DNA of 64,000 bases. It comes from Aurantibrevibacter litoralis. Its GTDB lineage: Bacteria > Bacteroidota > Bacteroidia > Flavobacteriales > Flavobacteriaceae. The DNA is taken from assembly GCF_034651555.1 (NCBI RefSeq), contig NZ_JAYEEQ010000019.1:1-64000 (forward strand). Reading direction: 5' to 3'. The translations under genes and the position numbers were made by a program. The notes under the pieces are model-generated. The model saw nothing but the letters and a program-made list of their open reading frames with translations, did not search any database and had not been told where the DNA came from. Position 1 is the stretch's first letter; the number at the start of each line of letters is the position of its first letter. This document shows, in pieces, positions 23,070 through 32,504 of the stretch.

Positions 23070-23798
23070 TCAAAATTTACTCCCTTGAAAAATACTCCTG
23101 ATTTTCATTTTCAAAACGCCAAAAACAGCTTCCCCTATTATGGACGAACTCATTTTAGATTTTCCTCTTACCCGATCTCTGAAAATAATAGGCACCTCTT
23201 CTATCTTGTATTTTTTTAGATGTGCCCTAAATTTCATTTCTATCTGAAACGCATAGCCTACAAAACGCACCGAATCTAAGTGTATATCTTCTAGTACTTT
23301 GCGCTTGTAACACACAAAACCAGCAGTAGGGTCATGTACCCGCATCCCGGTAATGAGTTTTACATAAAAGGATGCGCCATAAGACAAAAGGATGCGATAT
23401 AAGGCCCAATTGACCACATTGATCCCCTTTTTGTACCGCGAACCAACGGCCACATCGGCACCCTTGACACAGGCTGCATAAAGCCGTTCCAAATCGGCAG
23501 GCGTATGCGAAAAATCGGCGTCCATTTCAAAAATATAATCGTACTCACGAGCTATAGCCCATTTAAACCCATGAATATAGGCGGTTCCTAATCCGGCCTT
23601 CTCTTTACGAACTTCGAGAAACAAGCCATCTGAAAATTGGTTTTGCAATTCCCTGACTTTTTGAGCCGTCCCATCGGGCGAATTGTCGTCTACAATAAGC
23701 ACATGAAACTCCTTTTGCAAACCAAAAACGGCCTCGATGATGGCTTTTATGTTTTCAATTTCATTAAAGGTGGGGATAATCACTAAACTGTCTGCCAT
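23070..23798 (-). CDS. polyprenol monophosphate mannose/glucose synthase (DPM1-like GT2)
   Basis: This 242-residue GT2 starts with LVIIPTFNEIENIKAII, has VDDNSPDGT and the metal-binding EMDADFSHTP (DAD), and ends with IIFRDRVRGKSKMS, the pattern of dolichyl-phosphate mannosyltransferase-type enzymes. It makes a polyprenyl-phosphate sugar at the inner face of the membrane, which ArnT/PMT-type enzymes use outside. Such an enzyme is encoded divergently next door at 23923. It is the first gene of the operon with dihydroorotase and DUF4296. Confidence 0.88.
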   Translation of the reverse strand: MADSLVIIPTFNEIENIKAIIEAVFGLQKEFHVLIVDDNSPDGTAQKVRELQNQFSDGLFLEVRKEKAGLGTAYIHGFKWAIAREYDYIFEMDADFSHTPADLERLYAACVKGADVAVGSRYKKGINVVNWALYRILLSYGASFYVKLITGMRVHDPTAGFVCYKRKVLEDIHLDSVRFVGYAFQIEMKFRAHLKKYKIEEVPIIFRDRVRGKSKMSSSIIGEAVFGVLKMKIRSIFQGSKF

Positions 23799-23818
23799 AA
23801 ACTACCTTTCTATTGGGG

Positions 23819-23826
23819 CAAAAATA
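23819..23826 (-). promoter_or_regulatory. -7 promoter box of the polyprenol-sugar synthase operon
   Basis: The minus strand reads TATTTTTG, a perfect TAnnTTTG match, 20 bases upstream of the start codon at 23798. Confidence 0.45.
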
Positions 23827-23902
23827 CTACTTTAAAAACGGTTCGTAAATAGGCACTATCGTTTTATCGATTCTAAATATTTTTGATCCTGTTAATAATT
23901 CG

Positions 23903-23910
23903 TAATTTTG
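23903..23910 (+). promoter_or_regulatory. -7 promoter box of the ArnT-like gene
   Basis: TAATTTTG matches TAnnTTTG perfectly, 12 bases before the ATG at 23923. It overlaps an in-frame TTG at 23908, which argues against that TTG as the start. Confidence 0.45.
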
Positions 23911-23922
23911 GGCAAACCTAAA

Positions 23923-25602
23923 ATGGGTATGACCGCCAAATTCCCAAAACTTCTAGTATACCTTACCGCCGCTCTTTTCGCCATTAATCTGGCGCAAAGC
24001 TATTTTACGGAACTTATTTTTGACGAAGCGTATTATTGGTATTATGCCCAACAAATGGCATGGGGGTATTTTGATCATCCCCCCATGGTCGCCTGGCTTA
24101 TAAAAATTGGAGGTCTCATTTTTCCGGACGAATTGGGAGTGCGGTTTGTAAGTTGTGTGCTTTCTTCGGGAACCGTGCTTATTTTATGGCTTTTGGCAGA
24201 TCATCCCAAAAAAAACAATTTTGTCGTTCATTTTTTTGTGTTGTTATTCGCCATGGTATTGGTAAACGCCTACGGCTTTTTTACTTTGCCGGACACGCCC
24301 TTGCTTTTCTTTAGTGCCCTTTTTTTATACGCCTACAAAAAATTCCTGAACAAACCTTCATGGTTGACTGCTGTAGCCTTGGGCTTGCTCATGGCGGCAC
24401 TTATGTACAGTAAATACCATGCCTTATTGGTTATTGTTTTTGTATTTCTGTCTAATGTAAAACTTATTTTTAATAAATATGCTTGGTTGGCTGTAGGCGT
24501 CGCATTGCTTGCCTTTTTGCCACACCTGCTTTGGCTTTTAGATAACGATTTTGTTTCCATAAAGTATCATTTACAGCAAAGACCTACCCGGGCATATTCT
24601 TTTAAGGAATTTACTTTACGGTATCTCATAAATCTCATAGCCTTGTTTGGACTTACGTTTCCATGGATTTATAAGGCGCTGTTTGCTACCAAGTTTACAG
24701 ATAAATTTACGAATGCCCTTTTATTTGTAACCTATGGGGTATTGCTCTTTTTCTTTGTCTCTAGCTTCTCCAAAAAAGTACAAACGCAATGGCTCGTTGT
24801 CATTTGTATTCCCTTGATCGTATTGATTTTTAGGCATTTGATCGATACCCCGAGGGATCGAAAATGGCTTTTCAGACTCGGTATTGCCAATGGGCTATTG
24901 CTGCTCTATGCTCGGTTTGCCCTAATTTTTCCGATACTTTCTCCTGTGCCCTATGAATCTCATGGCAATAAAAAATGGGTACAAGACATAAAATCTAAGG
25001 TGGGCGAAATGCCCGTAGTTTTTGAAAATTCGTATCGCATTGCTGCCATGTATGCCTATTACTCGGGAAGTTTGTCGTATTCTTTTAACAATATTCGGCA
25101 TAGGCTGAATCAATATTCTATTGATGATTCTGAAGCAAAAATTCAACATCAAAAAATACTCTATGTATCGCGTTATATCTCTGAGGGCGAATTTTCTTTT
25201 TTTATTGATAACAACCCTAATTACAAGGGGAAATTTATAGATAACTTTGAATCTTATCGAAAATTACGCTGCTTTTTTGATGACACCCCTGTGTCCTTAA
25301 GAGCGGGTGAACCAATGACCATGAAAGTATATAATCCGTACACCGAAACGATACCCTTAGCAAAACTTAAATTTCATGTAGCTTATTTAAACAAATATAA
25401 ACGCGTAGAAGAAATACTCCCCTTAGATATAGCCCCTAAAGCACCAAATTACACTGCCTTAAAAGCAAGGGATACCACCTATTTTTTGGTAAAAATGCCA
25501 AAGACCACATTAAAAATAGAGGAACTGGCCTATTTAAAAATTGCGATTTCTGAAAATGGCCTTTATATGGGGATTAACAGTGATAATATAAAACTAAATT
25601 AA
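23923..25602 (+). CDS. ArnT/PMT-family membrane glycosyltransferase
   Basis: This roughly 559-residue protein has about ten or more membrane helices and the catalytic periplasmic loop motif FDEAYYWYYAQQM followed by GYFDHPPMVAWL, characteristic of the ArnT/PMT_2 family that moves a sugar from a polyprenyl phosphate to a lipid or protein. About 200 soluble residues close the protein. Its polyprenyl-phosphate donor probably comes from the divergently encoded DPM1-like enzyme. ATG codons at 23923 and 23929 are both possible. Operon with DUF4271 and hemD (two-base gap). Confidence 0.85.
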   Translation: MGMTAKFPKLLVYLTAALFAINLAQSYFTELIFDEAYYWYYAQQMAWGYFDHPPMVAWLIKIGGLIFPDELGVRFVSCVLSSGTVLILWLLADHPKKNNFVVHFFVLLFAMVLVNAYGFFTLPDTPLLFFSALFLYAYKKFLNKPSWLTAVALGLLMAALMYSKYHALLVIVFVFLSNVKLIFNKYAWLAVGVALLAFLPHLLWLLDNDFVSIKYHLQQRPTRAYSFKEFTLRYLINLIALFGLTFPWIYKALFATKFTDKFTNALLFVTYGVLLFFFVSSFSKKVQTQWLVVICIPLIVLIFRHLIDTPRDRKWLFRLGIANGLLLLYARFALIFPILSPVPYESHGNKKWVQDIKSKVGEMPVVFENSYRIAAMYAYYSGSLSYSFNNIRHRLNQYSIDDSEAKIQHQKILYVSRYISEGEFSFFIDNNPNYKGKFIDNFESYRKLRCFFDDTPVSLRAGEPMTMKVYNPYTETIPLAKLKFHVAYLNKYKRVEEILPLDIAPKAPNYTALKARDTTYFLVKMPKTTLKIEELAYLKIAISENGLYMGINSDNIKLN

Positions 25603-25604
25603 TC

Positions 25605-26261
25605 ATGGAACCGCTGTTACGCCCTGTAGCACACCCGGATTGGATTACGTTACTCCTTGTAATCAGTCTTGTATTTATAACCGTTGCCAAAGGTCTTTTT
25701 TATCAGAAGTTTATGAACTTTGTGATATTACCTTTTAACAACAAGTACATTTTTATGTACAATAAGAAAGACACCTTATTTAACGGCTTTAATCTTTTTA
25801 TGAGTCTTTTTCAGCTCTTTAATTTTGCCTTGTACCTCTATTTTGCCTTTACCATTTTCGCAGATGCCACAACCCCGGCTACCGTAGCACACTATTTTTC
25901 TATTTTGCTCTTATTGTTTCTATTTCTATTGCTTAAAGTAGGTCTGCAACTCTTTAATGCCAATATATTTGATTGGGAAAAACCCACAGTAGACATCATT
26001 TTTAAAAAACTTTCTTATTTAAACTACAGCAGTATCCTCATGTGTGCCGCTAACATTCTATATTCTTTTGTGCCAATGGATCCCAAAGTTGTGTTCTACC
26101 TAAGTCTTTTCTTAATTATACTTATAAATGTTGTTGGTTGGATCACCCTTTTGCGAAATTATCAAAAATTGATTCTTTCCCGCTTTTTCTATTTTATTTT
26201 GTACCTTTGCGCACTTGAAATTGCACCTCTAATAATAATCGGTAGCTATCTAAAAGATTGA
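25605..26261 (+). CDS. DUF4271 domain-containing membrane protein
   Basis: This 218-residue protein has about five membrane segments and the family pattern in which an N-terminal segment with DWITLLLVISL is followed by FMNFVILPFNNKY. DUF4271 proteins are found throughout Bacteroidota, usually next to hemD, exactly as here. Function is unknown. It begins two bases after the glycosyltransferase stop. Confidence 0.85.
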   Translation: MEPLLRPVAHPDWITLLLVISLVFITVAKGLFYQKFMNFVILPFNNKYIFMYNKKDTLFNGFNLFMSLFQLFNFALYLYFAFTIFADATTPATVAHYFSILLLLFLFLLLKVGLQLFNANIFDWEKPTVDIIFKKLSYLNYSSILMCAANILYSFVPMDPKVVFYLSLFLIILINVVGWITLLRNYQKLILSRFFYFILYLCALEIAPLIIIGSYLKD

Positions 26262-26266
26262 GGCCT

Positions 26267-27013
26267 ATGAAAGTTAAAACGATTTTGGTTTCCCAACCAG
26301 AACCGAAAATGGAGAATTCCCCATATTCCAGACTTGTTGAAAAAGAGAAGATCACGGTAGATTTTAGGCCGTTTATTCATGTAGAAGGCGTAGATGCTAA
26401 GAATGTTAGGCAGCAAAAAATAGACCTAAACAACTACACTGCGATTATTCTTACCAGCAGAAATTCTGTGGATCATTATTTTCGCATTGCTGAGGAAATG
26501 CGTTTTAAGGTGCCAGATACTATGAAGTATTTCTGCCAGTCTGAGGCTGTTGCTTTCTACCTTCAGAAATATGTAATTTACCGCAAAAGGAAGATCTATG
26601 TAGGAAAAATGAACTTTCCGGATCTTTCTGTGTTGTTTAAGAAATATAAGGATGAAAAATTTCTCTTACCTTCTTCAGATGTACTAAAACCGATTGTTCC
26701 GGAAACCTTAAATGCTTTGGGACTCGATTGGAAAAGAGGCATATTTTACAAAACGGTCATCAGCGATCTATCAGATTTACGAGATGTGTATTACGATATT
26801 TTGGTGTTTTTTAGCCCTTCCGGTATAGAATCTTTGTTAAAGAATTTTCCAGATTTTAAGCAAAATAATACCCGTATAGCTGTTTTTGGAAATTCTACAG
26901 TGAATGCGGCAACCGAAGCCGGACTTCGAATCGACATTCAGGCACCCACCCCGGAAACACCATCCATGACCATGGCCTTACAAAAATACATTACAAACGT
27001 TAACAAAAAATAG
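26267..27013 (+). CDS. hemD: uroporphyrinogen-III synthase
   Basis: This 248-residue enzyme cyclises hydroxymethylbilane to uroporphyrinogen III in haem synthesis. The HemD pattern is seen as ILTSRNSVDHYF (first half) and DILVFFSPSGIESLLKNFP with RIAVFGNSTVNAATEAGL (second half). A TTG three codons upstream overlaps the previous gene, but the ATG at 26267 is preferred. Last gene of the ArnT-like/DUF4271/hemD operon. Confidence 0.88.
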   Translation: MKVKTILVSQPEPKMENSPYSRLVEKEKITVDFRPFIHVEGVDAKNVRQQKIDLNNYTAIILTSRNSVDHYFRIAEEMRFKVPDTMKYFCQSEAVAFYLQKYVIYRKRKIYVGKMNFPDLSVLFKKYKDEKFLLPSSDVLKPIVPETLNALGLDWKRGIFYKTVISDLSDLRDVYYDILVFFSPSGIESLLKNFPDFKQNNTRIAVFGNSTVNAATEAGLRIDIQAPTPETPSMTMALQKYITNVNKK

Positions 27014-27044
27014 CGATAGGCTCTAAAAACAGGCTTTCGTCATT

Positions 27045-28655
27045 TTAAAACGCATAACGTTGCGGTCCTCCACGACGAATCTCCTCATTAGCAAAAGCTT
27101 CATATTTCTTAAAGTTTTCCCTAAACGCATTCGAAAGCTTAAATGCGGTTTTATAATATGCCTTATCATTATTCCAAGTAGCTCTCGGACTTAATACCGA
27201 GGTAGGAACGCCCGGGCATTCCCTTGGCTGGGCAGTACCAAAGACAGAATGAATATGGTATTTATCGTAGGAATAAAGTCCGAGATCTCCATTTAAAGCC
27301 GCATGAATCATAGCCCGGGTATATTTTAATTTCATTCGAGTACCCACTCCATAAGGACCTCCTGTCCATCCGGTATTCACTAACCATACATTAACACCGG
27401 ATTCTTTCATTTTAGCACTTAACATTTCGGCATATTTTGCAGGATGCAGCGGCATAAACGGCTCCCCAAAACAGGCCGAAAATGAAGGAATGGGCTCTAC
27501 TACTCCGGTTTCCGTGCCGGCCACCTTAGCGGTATACCCCGAAATAAAATGATAGGCAGCCTGGCTGGGTGTAAGTTTGGAAATAGGAGGTAGCACACCA
27601 AATGCATCCGCTGTTAAAAAAAAGATATTTCTTGGATTGCCTCCCATAGAGGGCTGCTTAATATTTTCGATATGATAAATAGGATAACTTACTCGTGTAT
27701 TCTGCGTAATCGAAGTATCCGAAAAATGAACTACACCTTGGTTGTCCAATATTACATTTTCTAGCAAGGCGCCTTTCTTTATGGCTCCGTATATCTCTGG
27801 TTCTTTTTCCTGCGACAGATCAATCACTTTAGCATAACAACCGCCTTCAAAATTAAATACGGTATTCTCATTATTCCAACCATGCTCATCATCCCCAATT
27901 AATTTTCGGTGAGGATCGGCAGACAAAGTTGTCTTTCCTGTGCCCGACAACCCAAAGAATATGGCAGTTTGCCCATCTTCGCCCACATTGGCCGCACAAT
28001 GCATAGGCAAAGTATTTTTATACACCGGAAGCACAAAATTTAGCACCGAAAATATACCCTTTTTAATTTCACCGGTGTACCCCGTGCCCCCAATAAGGAC
28101 AATTTTTTTGGTAAAATTTAAAATCGCAAAATTATGTTGTCGGGTGCCATCGGTTTCAGCATCGGCCTTAAAGCCAGGGGCATTAACCACAGTCCACTCC
28201 GGCTCAAAATTTAAGAGCTCCTCATTGGTTGGTCGTAAAAACATATTGTAGGCAAAAAGATTAGACCAAGGGTATTCGTTAATGACCCTTATATTCATCC
28301 TGTAATTGGCATCGGCACAGGCATAACAATCGCGCACAAAGAGTTCTTTGTCATCTAAATACTGAATCACTTTAGCATACAAGGCATCAAACTTAGCAGC
28401 GTTGAATGGAATATTTACATCGCCCCAACTAACGGTATCCCTAGTAATGGAATCCTTTACAATAAACCTGTCCTTTGGCGATCTTCCGGTAAATTCCCCG
28501 GTATTTATGGCTAAGGCACCCGAAGAGGCCTCTTGCCCCATATCTTTGGCTATAGAAATTTGATGCAACTCGTCCGGAGGCAACTGATAATACCATTTGG
28601 CATTCGACAATCCGTACGATTGTAATGAAATTGGTTTAATAGGTCTGTGTGGCAT
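27045..28655 (-). CDS. pckA: phosphoenolpyruvate carboxykinase (ATP)
   Basis: This 536-residue enzyme decarboxylates oxaloacetate to phosphoenolpyruvate for gluconeogenesis. It has the kinase-1a P-loop GLSGTGKTTLSADP, the metal site IGDDEHGW, and the RSPKDRF substrate motif. An upstream ATG at 28709 keeps the frame open but adds 18 residues not typical for the family, so MPHRPIKPISL at 28655 is chosen. Single-gene unit. Confidence 0.95.
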   Translation of the reverse strand: MPHRPIKPISLQSYGLSNAKWYYQLPPDELHQISIAKDMGQEASSGALAINTGEFTGRSPKDRFIVKDSITRDTVSWGDVNIPFNAAKFDALYAKVIQYLDDKELFVRDCYACADANYRMNIRVINEYPWSNLFAYNMFLRPTNEELLNFEPEWTVVNAPGFKADAETDGTRQHNFAILNFTKKIVLIGGTGYTGEIKKGIFSVLNFVLPVYKNTLPMHCAANVGEDGQTAIFFGLSGTGKTTLSADPHRKLIGDDEHGWNNENTVFNFEGGCYAKVIDLSQEKEPEIYGAIKKGALLENVILDNQGVVHFSDTSITQNTRVSYPIYHIENIKQPSMGGNPRNIFFLTADAFGVLPPISKLTPSQAAYHFISGYTAKVAGTETGVVEPIPSFSACFGEPFMPLHPAKYAEMLSAKMKESGVNVWLVNTGWTGGPYGVGTRMKLKYTRAMIHAALNGDLGLYSYDKYHIHSVFGTAQPRECPGVPTSVLSPRATWNNDKAYYKTAFKLSNAFRENFKKYEAFANEEIRRGGPQRYAF

Positions 28656-28722
28656 AATGTTATAAAAATGAATTTGAATAAAAAATCTATTTACCATGGA
28701 CAGCCGCACTAGCCTTCATGGA

Positions 28723-29115
28723 TTAGGTGTCTAAAAAAGCTCTATAGCAGCGATGCAGCAATAGGATCCAACCCAAAATAAGAAGGCTGCCACCGATGGG
28801 GGTAACAAAACCGATGCTCTTAAAATTAAAAGCGGTAAGGCTATTGGTAGCAAGCACGTATATTGATCCCGAAAATAGTACGACTCCGGCTGTAATGAAA
28901 TAGAAAATCCATTTTTTAGAAGCGTCCGAAAATTGCGACGTACTCCCCAAAAAAAGTAAAAATAAGGCATGATACATTTGATAGCGTACACCGGTATCAA
29001 AGGTGTTAACCGAAGTGGCATCAACCAAAGTCCCTAAGGTGTGTGCTCCAAACGCACCCAGCACCACCGCCAGCAGACCAAAATAAGTTCCGGTCATCAA
29101 AATTGTTCTTTTCAT
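28723..29115 (-). CDS. DUF423 membrane protein (YgdD family)
   Basis: This 130-residue inner-membrane protein has four hydrophobic segments and the family motif LGAFGAHTL near the N terminus with YQMYHALFLLFLG. The function of the family is not established. It has its own promoter and is divergent from the saccharopine reductase-like gene. Confidence 0.88.
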   Translation of the reverse strand: MKRTILMTGTYFGLLAVVLGAFGAHTLGTLVDATSVNTFDTGVRYQMYHALFLLFLGSTSQFSDASKKWIFYFITAGVVLFSGSIYVLATNSLTAFNFKSIGFVTPIGGSLLILGWILLLHRCYRAFLDT

Positions 29116-29138
29116 AACTTATTTATCTATTTTTATTA

Positions 29139-29146
29139 CAAATGTA
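29139..29146 (-). promoter_or_regulatory. -7 promoter box of the DUF423 gene
   Basis: The minus strand reads TACATTTG, a perfect TAnnTTTG match, 23 bases upstream of the start codon. Confidence 0.45.
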
Positions 29147-29196
29147 ACAATATGAAGAATTAGATTCGCTATTTTTACCAAAAGTAAGAAAACAAT

Positions 29197-30570
29197 ATGG
29201 TACGTAAAATTCTTGTGGTTGGCGCAGGCAAATCAACCTATTATTTGTTAGATTATCTTTTAGCAAAGGCAAATGATGAAAAATTGCGGCTTACTATTGC
29301 AGATCTAAAGGCGCATACCATTTCAGAAGCCATAAAGGCTCACCCTAGTTGCCATATTTTGACCTTGGATATTTTTGACAAAAAAGCCCTAGAGCAAGCA
29401 ATTTTAAATGCCGATATTGTGGTATCCATGCTTCCTGCCATGTATCATATTACACTAGCCCTAGAATGTATAGCCCATAGAAAGCATTTGGTTACTGCCT
29501 CTTACGTAAGTGATGAAATAAAGAATCTCGATGCCGTAGCAAAGAAAAACGGATTGATATTTATGAACGAAATTGGACTGGATCCGGGTATAGATCATAT
29601 GAGTGCCATGGAAGTGATAGACACCATTCGAGACAAGGGCGGAAAAATGTTACTTTTTGAATCGTTTACCGGCGGACTTGTAGCTCCGGAAAGCGATACC
29701 AACTTATGGAATTATAAATTTACTTGGAATCCTAGAAATGTAGTCATTGCGGGGCAAGGAGGTACGGCAAAATTTGTTCAGGAAGGCACTTACAAATACA
29801 TACCGTATCATAAACTATTTAGAAGAACCGAATTTTTAGATATTGAAGGTTACGGCAAATTCGAAGTCTATGCCAATAGGGATTCTTTAAAATACAAATC
29901 GATTTACGGCTTAAACGACATTTTAACTTTGTACAGAGGCACTATGCGGCGGGTAGGTTTCTCCAAGGCTTGGAATATCTTTGTGCAGCTCGGAATGACA
30001 GATGACAGTTATACCATAAAAGAGTCCGAAGGGATGTCGTATCGGCAGTTTGTAAACCTATTTTTACCCTATTCCCCTACCGATTCGGTGGAACTAAAAC
30101 TGCGTCATTATCTTAAAATAGATCAGGACGATAGTATATGGGAAAAGTTATTGGAGCTGAACTTGTTTGATGCATCAAAAAAAATACCTCTAAAAAATGC
30201 CACCCCTGCGCAAATGCTGCAATCTATTTTGGAAGATAGTTGGACACTAGCCGAAACGGATAAAGATATGATTGTAATGTATCATAAATTTGGTTACGAA
30301 ATAAACGGAGAAAAGCATCAGATAGATGCCAATATGGTGGTTTTGGGTGAAGATAAAAGGCATACCGCAATGGCTAAAACCGTTGGGCTTCCAGTGGCCA
30401 TAGCCACCTTACTGATCCTCAACGGAAAGATAACCACTCCAGGGGTACAAATCCCCATAAAAAAAGAGGTCTATGCCCCTATTTTGGCAGAATTAAAAAC
30501 ATTCGGCATCCAATTTAAAACCTACAAGGTGCCGTACCTAGGCTATAATCCCGATTCCGTTGCAGGTTAA
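29197..30570 (+). CDS. saccharopine dehydrogenase/reductase-like enzyme
   Basis: This 457-residue protein has an N-terminal Rossmann site (ILVVGAGKSTYYLLDYL) and the characteristic GLDPGIDHMSAME and SFTGGL motifs of saccharopine reductase-type enzymes. In eukaryotes and some bacteria this fold joins lysine with 2-oxoglutarate. In Flavobacteriaceae it is probably part of lysine catabolism. An Lrp-type regulator follows 48 bases later, which fits an amino-acid pathway. Confidence 0.86.
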   Translation: MVRKILVVGAGKSTYYLLDYLLAKANDEKLRLTIADLKAHTISEAIKAHPSCHILTLDIFDKKALEQAILNADIVVSMLPAMYHITLALECIAHRKHLVTASYVSDEIKNLDAVAKKNGLIFMNEIGLDPGIDHMSAMEVIDTIRDKGGKMLLFESFTGGLVAPESDTNLWNYKFTWNPRNVVIAGQGGTAKFVQEGTYKYIPYHKLFRRTEFLDIEGYGKFEVYANRDSLKYKSIYGLNDILTLYRGTMRRVGFSKAWNIFVQLGMTDDSYTIKESEGMSYRQFVNLFLPYSPTDSVELKLRHYLKIDQDDSIWEKLLELNLFDASKKIPLKNATPAQMLQSILEDSWTLAETDKDMIVMYHKFGYEINGEKHQIDANMVVLGEDKRHTAMAKTVGLPVAIATLLILNGKITTPGVQIPIKKEVYAPILAELKTFGIQFKTYKVPYLGYNPDSVAG

Positions 30571-30618
30571 GGTGTAAAACTATATTGCTATATTTAGCAT
30601 CAAATAGTAGTTGCTCCC

Positions 30619-31089
30619 ATGAAACCAACCTCCGAAATTGTACGTTTAGATGGCATTGACAAAAAAATTCTCAGATTTTTAATGGAAGACGCCCGAAGGC
30701 CTATTCTTGAAATTGCCAGAAGCATAGGTATTTCAGGTGCTGCCATACACCAGCGACTTCGTAAATTAGAAAATTCTGGCTTAATTACAGGATCTAAATT
30801 CGTTATAAATCCAAAAGCGATGGGGTATACTACCATGGCCTATATTGGCATTTATTTAGATAAAGCCATGAGCAATCCTGTAGCCGTAAAAGAATTAGAA
30901 AAAATACCTGAAGTGCTCGAGTGCCATTATACCACCGGAAATTGGTCTATTCTTATTAAGGTTTTATGCCGAGACAATGCGCATTTAATGCATGTACTCA
31001 ATAAAAATATTCAACAAATTGAAGGGGTATCCCGAACAGAGACATTCATTTCCCTTGATCAGCAAATTGACCGACAAATTACGATCTAA
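30619..31089 (+). CDS. Lrp/AsnC family transcriptional regulator
   Basis: This 156-residue protein has an N-terminal helix-turn-helix (LDGIDKKILRFLMEDAR then SGAAIHQRLRKLENSG) and a C-terminal RAM ligand-binding domain (about 75-150). Members sense amino acids as octamers. It follows the saccharopine reductase-like gene and may control it. A strong terminator comes 11 bases after the stop codon. Confidence 0.9.
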   Translation: MKPTSEIVRLDGIDKKILRFLMEDARRPILEIARSIGISGAAIHQRLRKLENSGLITGSKFVINPKAMGYTTMAYIGIYLDKAMSNPVAVKELEKIPEVLECHYTTGNWSILIKVLCRDNAHLMHVLNKNIQQIEGVSRTETFISLDQQIDRQITI

Positions 31090-31100
31090 ATGGTAAATTA

Positions 31101-31132
31101 ACAAAGCCCACGGTTGCCACCGTGGGCTTTGT
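31101..31132 (+). terminator. terminator hairpin of the Lrp-family gene
   Basis: ACAAAGCCCACGG pairs perfectly with CCGTGGGCTTTGT over 13 bases around a six-base loop, directly after the regulator's stop codon. No long T run follows, but GTTACGTTT is moderately T-rich. Confidence 0.75.
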
Positions 31133-31151
31133 TACGTTTGCTTTTAATAAA

Positions 31152-31181
31152 AAATCCGCTCCCCAAAAAAAGAACGGATTT
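31152..31181 (-). terminator. terminator hairpin of the zinc-peptidase gene
   Basis: AAATCCG and CGGATTT form a seven-pair stem with an A-rich loop. Read on the minus strand it is followed by a T run (ATTTTTTATT), so it would end transcription of the peptidase gene, which stops about 100 bases earlier on that strand. Confidence 0.6.
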
Positions 31182-31277
31182 AGAATTTTGACTATTCCCC
31201 ACCATAACAAGATCACTCTATCACTTCATAACCTAAGGTGCACTATTTCTCAATTGTTGTTTCTTGTTTTCTATTGA

Positions 31278-31973
31278 TTAATCTCTGCTGCCAAACACTT
31301 GCAATCCCCAATAAACCAAGGTAGCCAATGCGCCAATGGCAGCGACCAGATACGTCCTTGCAGCCCACTTTAAGGCATCTTCGGCGCCTGCATATTCTTG
31401 CTGACTCAGCATATTCTTGTTCTTTAACCAAGCCAATGCACGATTACTGGCATCGTATTCTACGGGAAGCGTAACAAAGCTGAAAGCGGTGGCCAATCCC
31501 ATCATTACAAGACCTGCTACTGCGATATAGAAACCTAAACCAACTCCTGCCGCAGCTCCCAAGGCCAACCCTCCGAAAACTACCCACATAGACATCCCGG
31601 AAGTTACACTAACCACCGGTACTAACTTAGATCGCATCGTAAGCCATTCATACGCCTGTGCGTGTTGCACAGCATGCCCACATTCGTGAGCAGCCACCGC
31701 AGCAGCAGCAGCGTTTCGCTGACTGTAAACCCCTTCACTTAAATTTACTGTTTTGTTTACGGGATTGTAATGATCAGACAACATTCCCGGCGTGGAAACC
31801 ACTTTTACATCACGTATACCGTGATCTGCCAACATTTTTTCGGCAATTTCTGCCCCACTTAAGCCGTTGCGAAGATGCACCTTGGAATAATGCTTAAACT
31901 TACTTTTAAGCTTTTGACTAACCAACATGCTTACCAGCGCAATGGCTCCAATAAGTATATAATATCCTATCAT
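31278..31973 (-). CDS. membrane zinc metallopeptidase (Zn_peptidase_2/YugP type)
   Basis: This 231-residue protein has an N-terminal membrane anchor, the zinc-binding HECGHAVQH motif at about residues 107-115, and two further hydrophobic stretches (about 118-175). It matches the neutral zinc metallopeptidase family of bacteria. The frame is open 21 codons further upstream, but MIGYYILIGAIAL at 31973 places the anchor at the N terminus as usual. Single gene with its own terminator. Confidence 0.88.
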   Translation of the reverse strand: MIGYYILIGAIALVSMLVSQKLKSKFKHYSKVHLRNGLSGAEIAEKMLADHGIRDVKVVSTPGMLSDHYNPVNKTVNLSEGVYSQRNAAAAAVAAHECGHAVQHAQAYEWLTMRSKLVPVVSVTSGMSMWVVFGGLALGAAAGVGLGFYIAVAGLVMMGLATAFSFVTLPVEYDASNRALAWLKNKNMLSQQEYAGAEDALKWAARTYLVAAIGALATLVYWGLQVFGSRD

Positions 31974-32230
31974 AATCTTTTTTGTTTTTAAGGTAAATAT
32001 ACGCAATCTAAACAAAAATCTCGCCAAAACCAGCAACTGTCATGTTCATGACAAAATGTACTTTTTAAACCTCCGAAATACCTTATGATAAACCGCACTT
32101 TTTAAGTCCAACCGTCATTTGGTTTACACTTCTTAATTCATTACAATGAGGAGTATGCTGCCTAAGATCGATAGATACGTTCTCCTTCTCCACCCTTTTT
32201 AGTGAGGAAAAGCACTGCCAAATGATCTTT

Positions 32231-32485
32231 TTATTTGTATTTCAACTTTAAGAGCACAACAAAAAGCACTAACACGGCGGTAACACCATTAGCCAAAATA
32301 ATGGGAAAGCTGTTGTGATAAATGCCATATACAAGCCATAGTATAAGTCCACTGAGCAAGACCAAATCCATGGTGAGCGAAATGTCCTTGGTTGATTTGT
32401 GTCGCCAAGTTTTGTACACCTGAGGAATAAACGCCGCGGTGCTTAAGGCAGCTGCCACAAAACCCACAATTTCAATAGCCATCAT
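32231..32485 (-). CDS. SemiSWEET-family sugar transporter
   Basis: This 84-residue protein has three membrane helices and the MtN3/SWEET-type pattern AALSTAAFIPQVYKTWRHKST (PQ-loop-like) with LIKWLVYG-like LILWLVYGIYHNS. SemiSWEETs dimerise to move sugars or similar small solutes. The start follows the leuS stop by 19 bases on the same strand, so it is probably transcribed with leuS. Met2 is an equally good start. Confidence 0.85.
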   Translation of the reverse strand: MMAIEIVGFVAAALSTAAFIPQVYKTWRHKSTKDISLTMDLVLLSGLILWLVYGIYHNSFPIILANGVTAVLVLFVVLLKLKYK

Positions 32486-32504
32486 ACCCTATAAAATTTC
32501 TACA

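Noticed and set aside
28656..28709. Extended N terminus of phosphoenolpyruvate carboxykinase
   Set aside because: The added residues are not typical, and the ATG at 28655 gives the normal family start.
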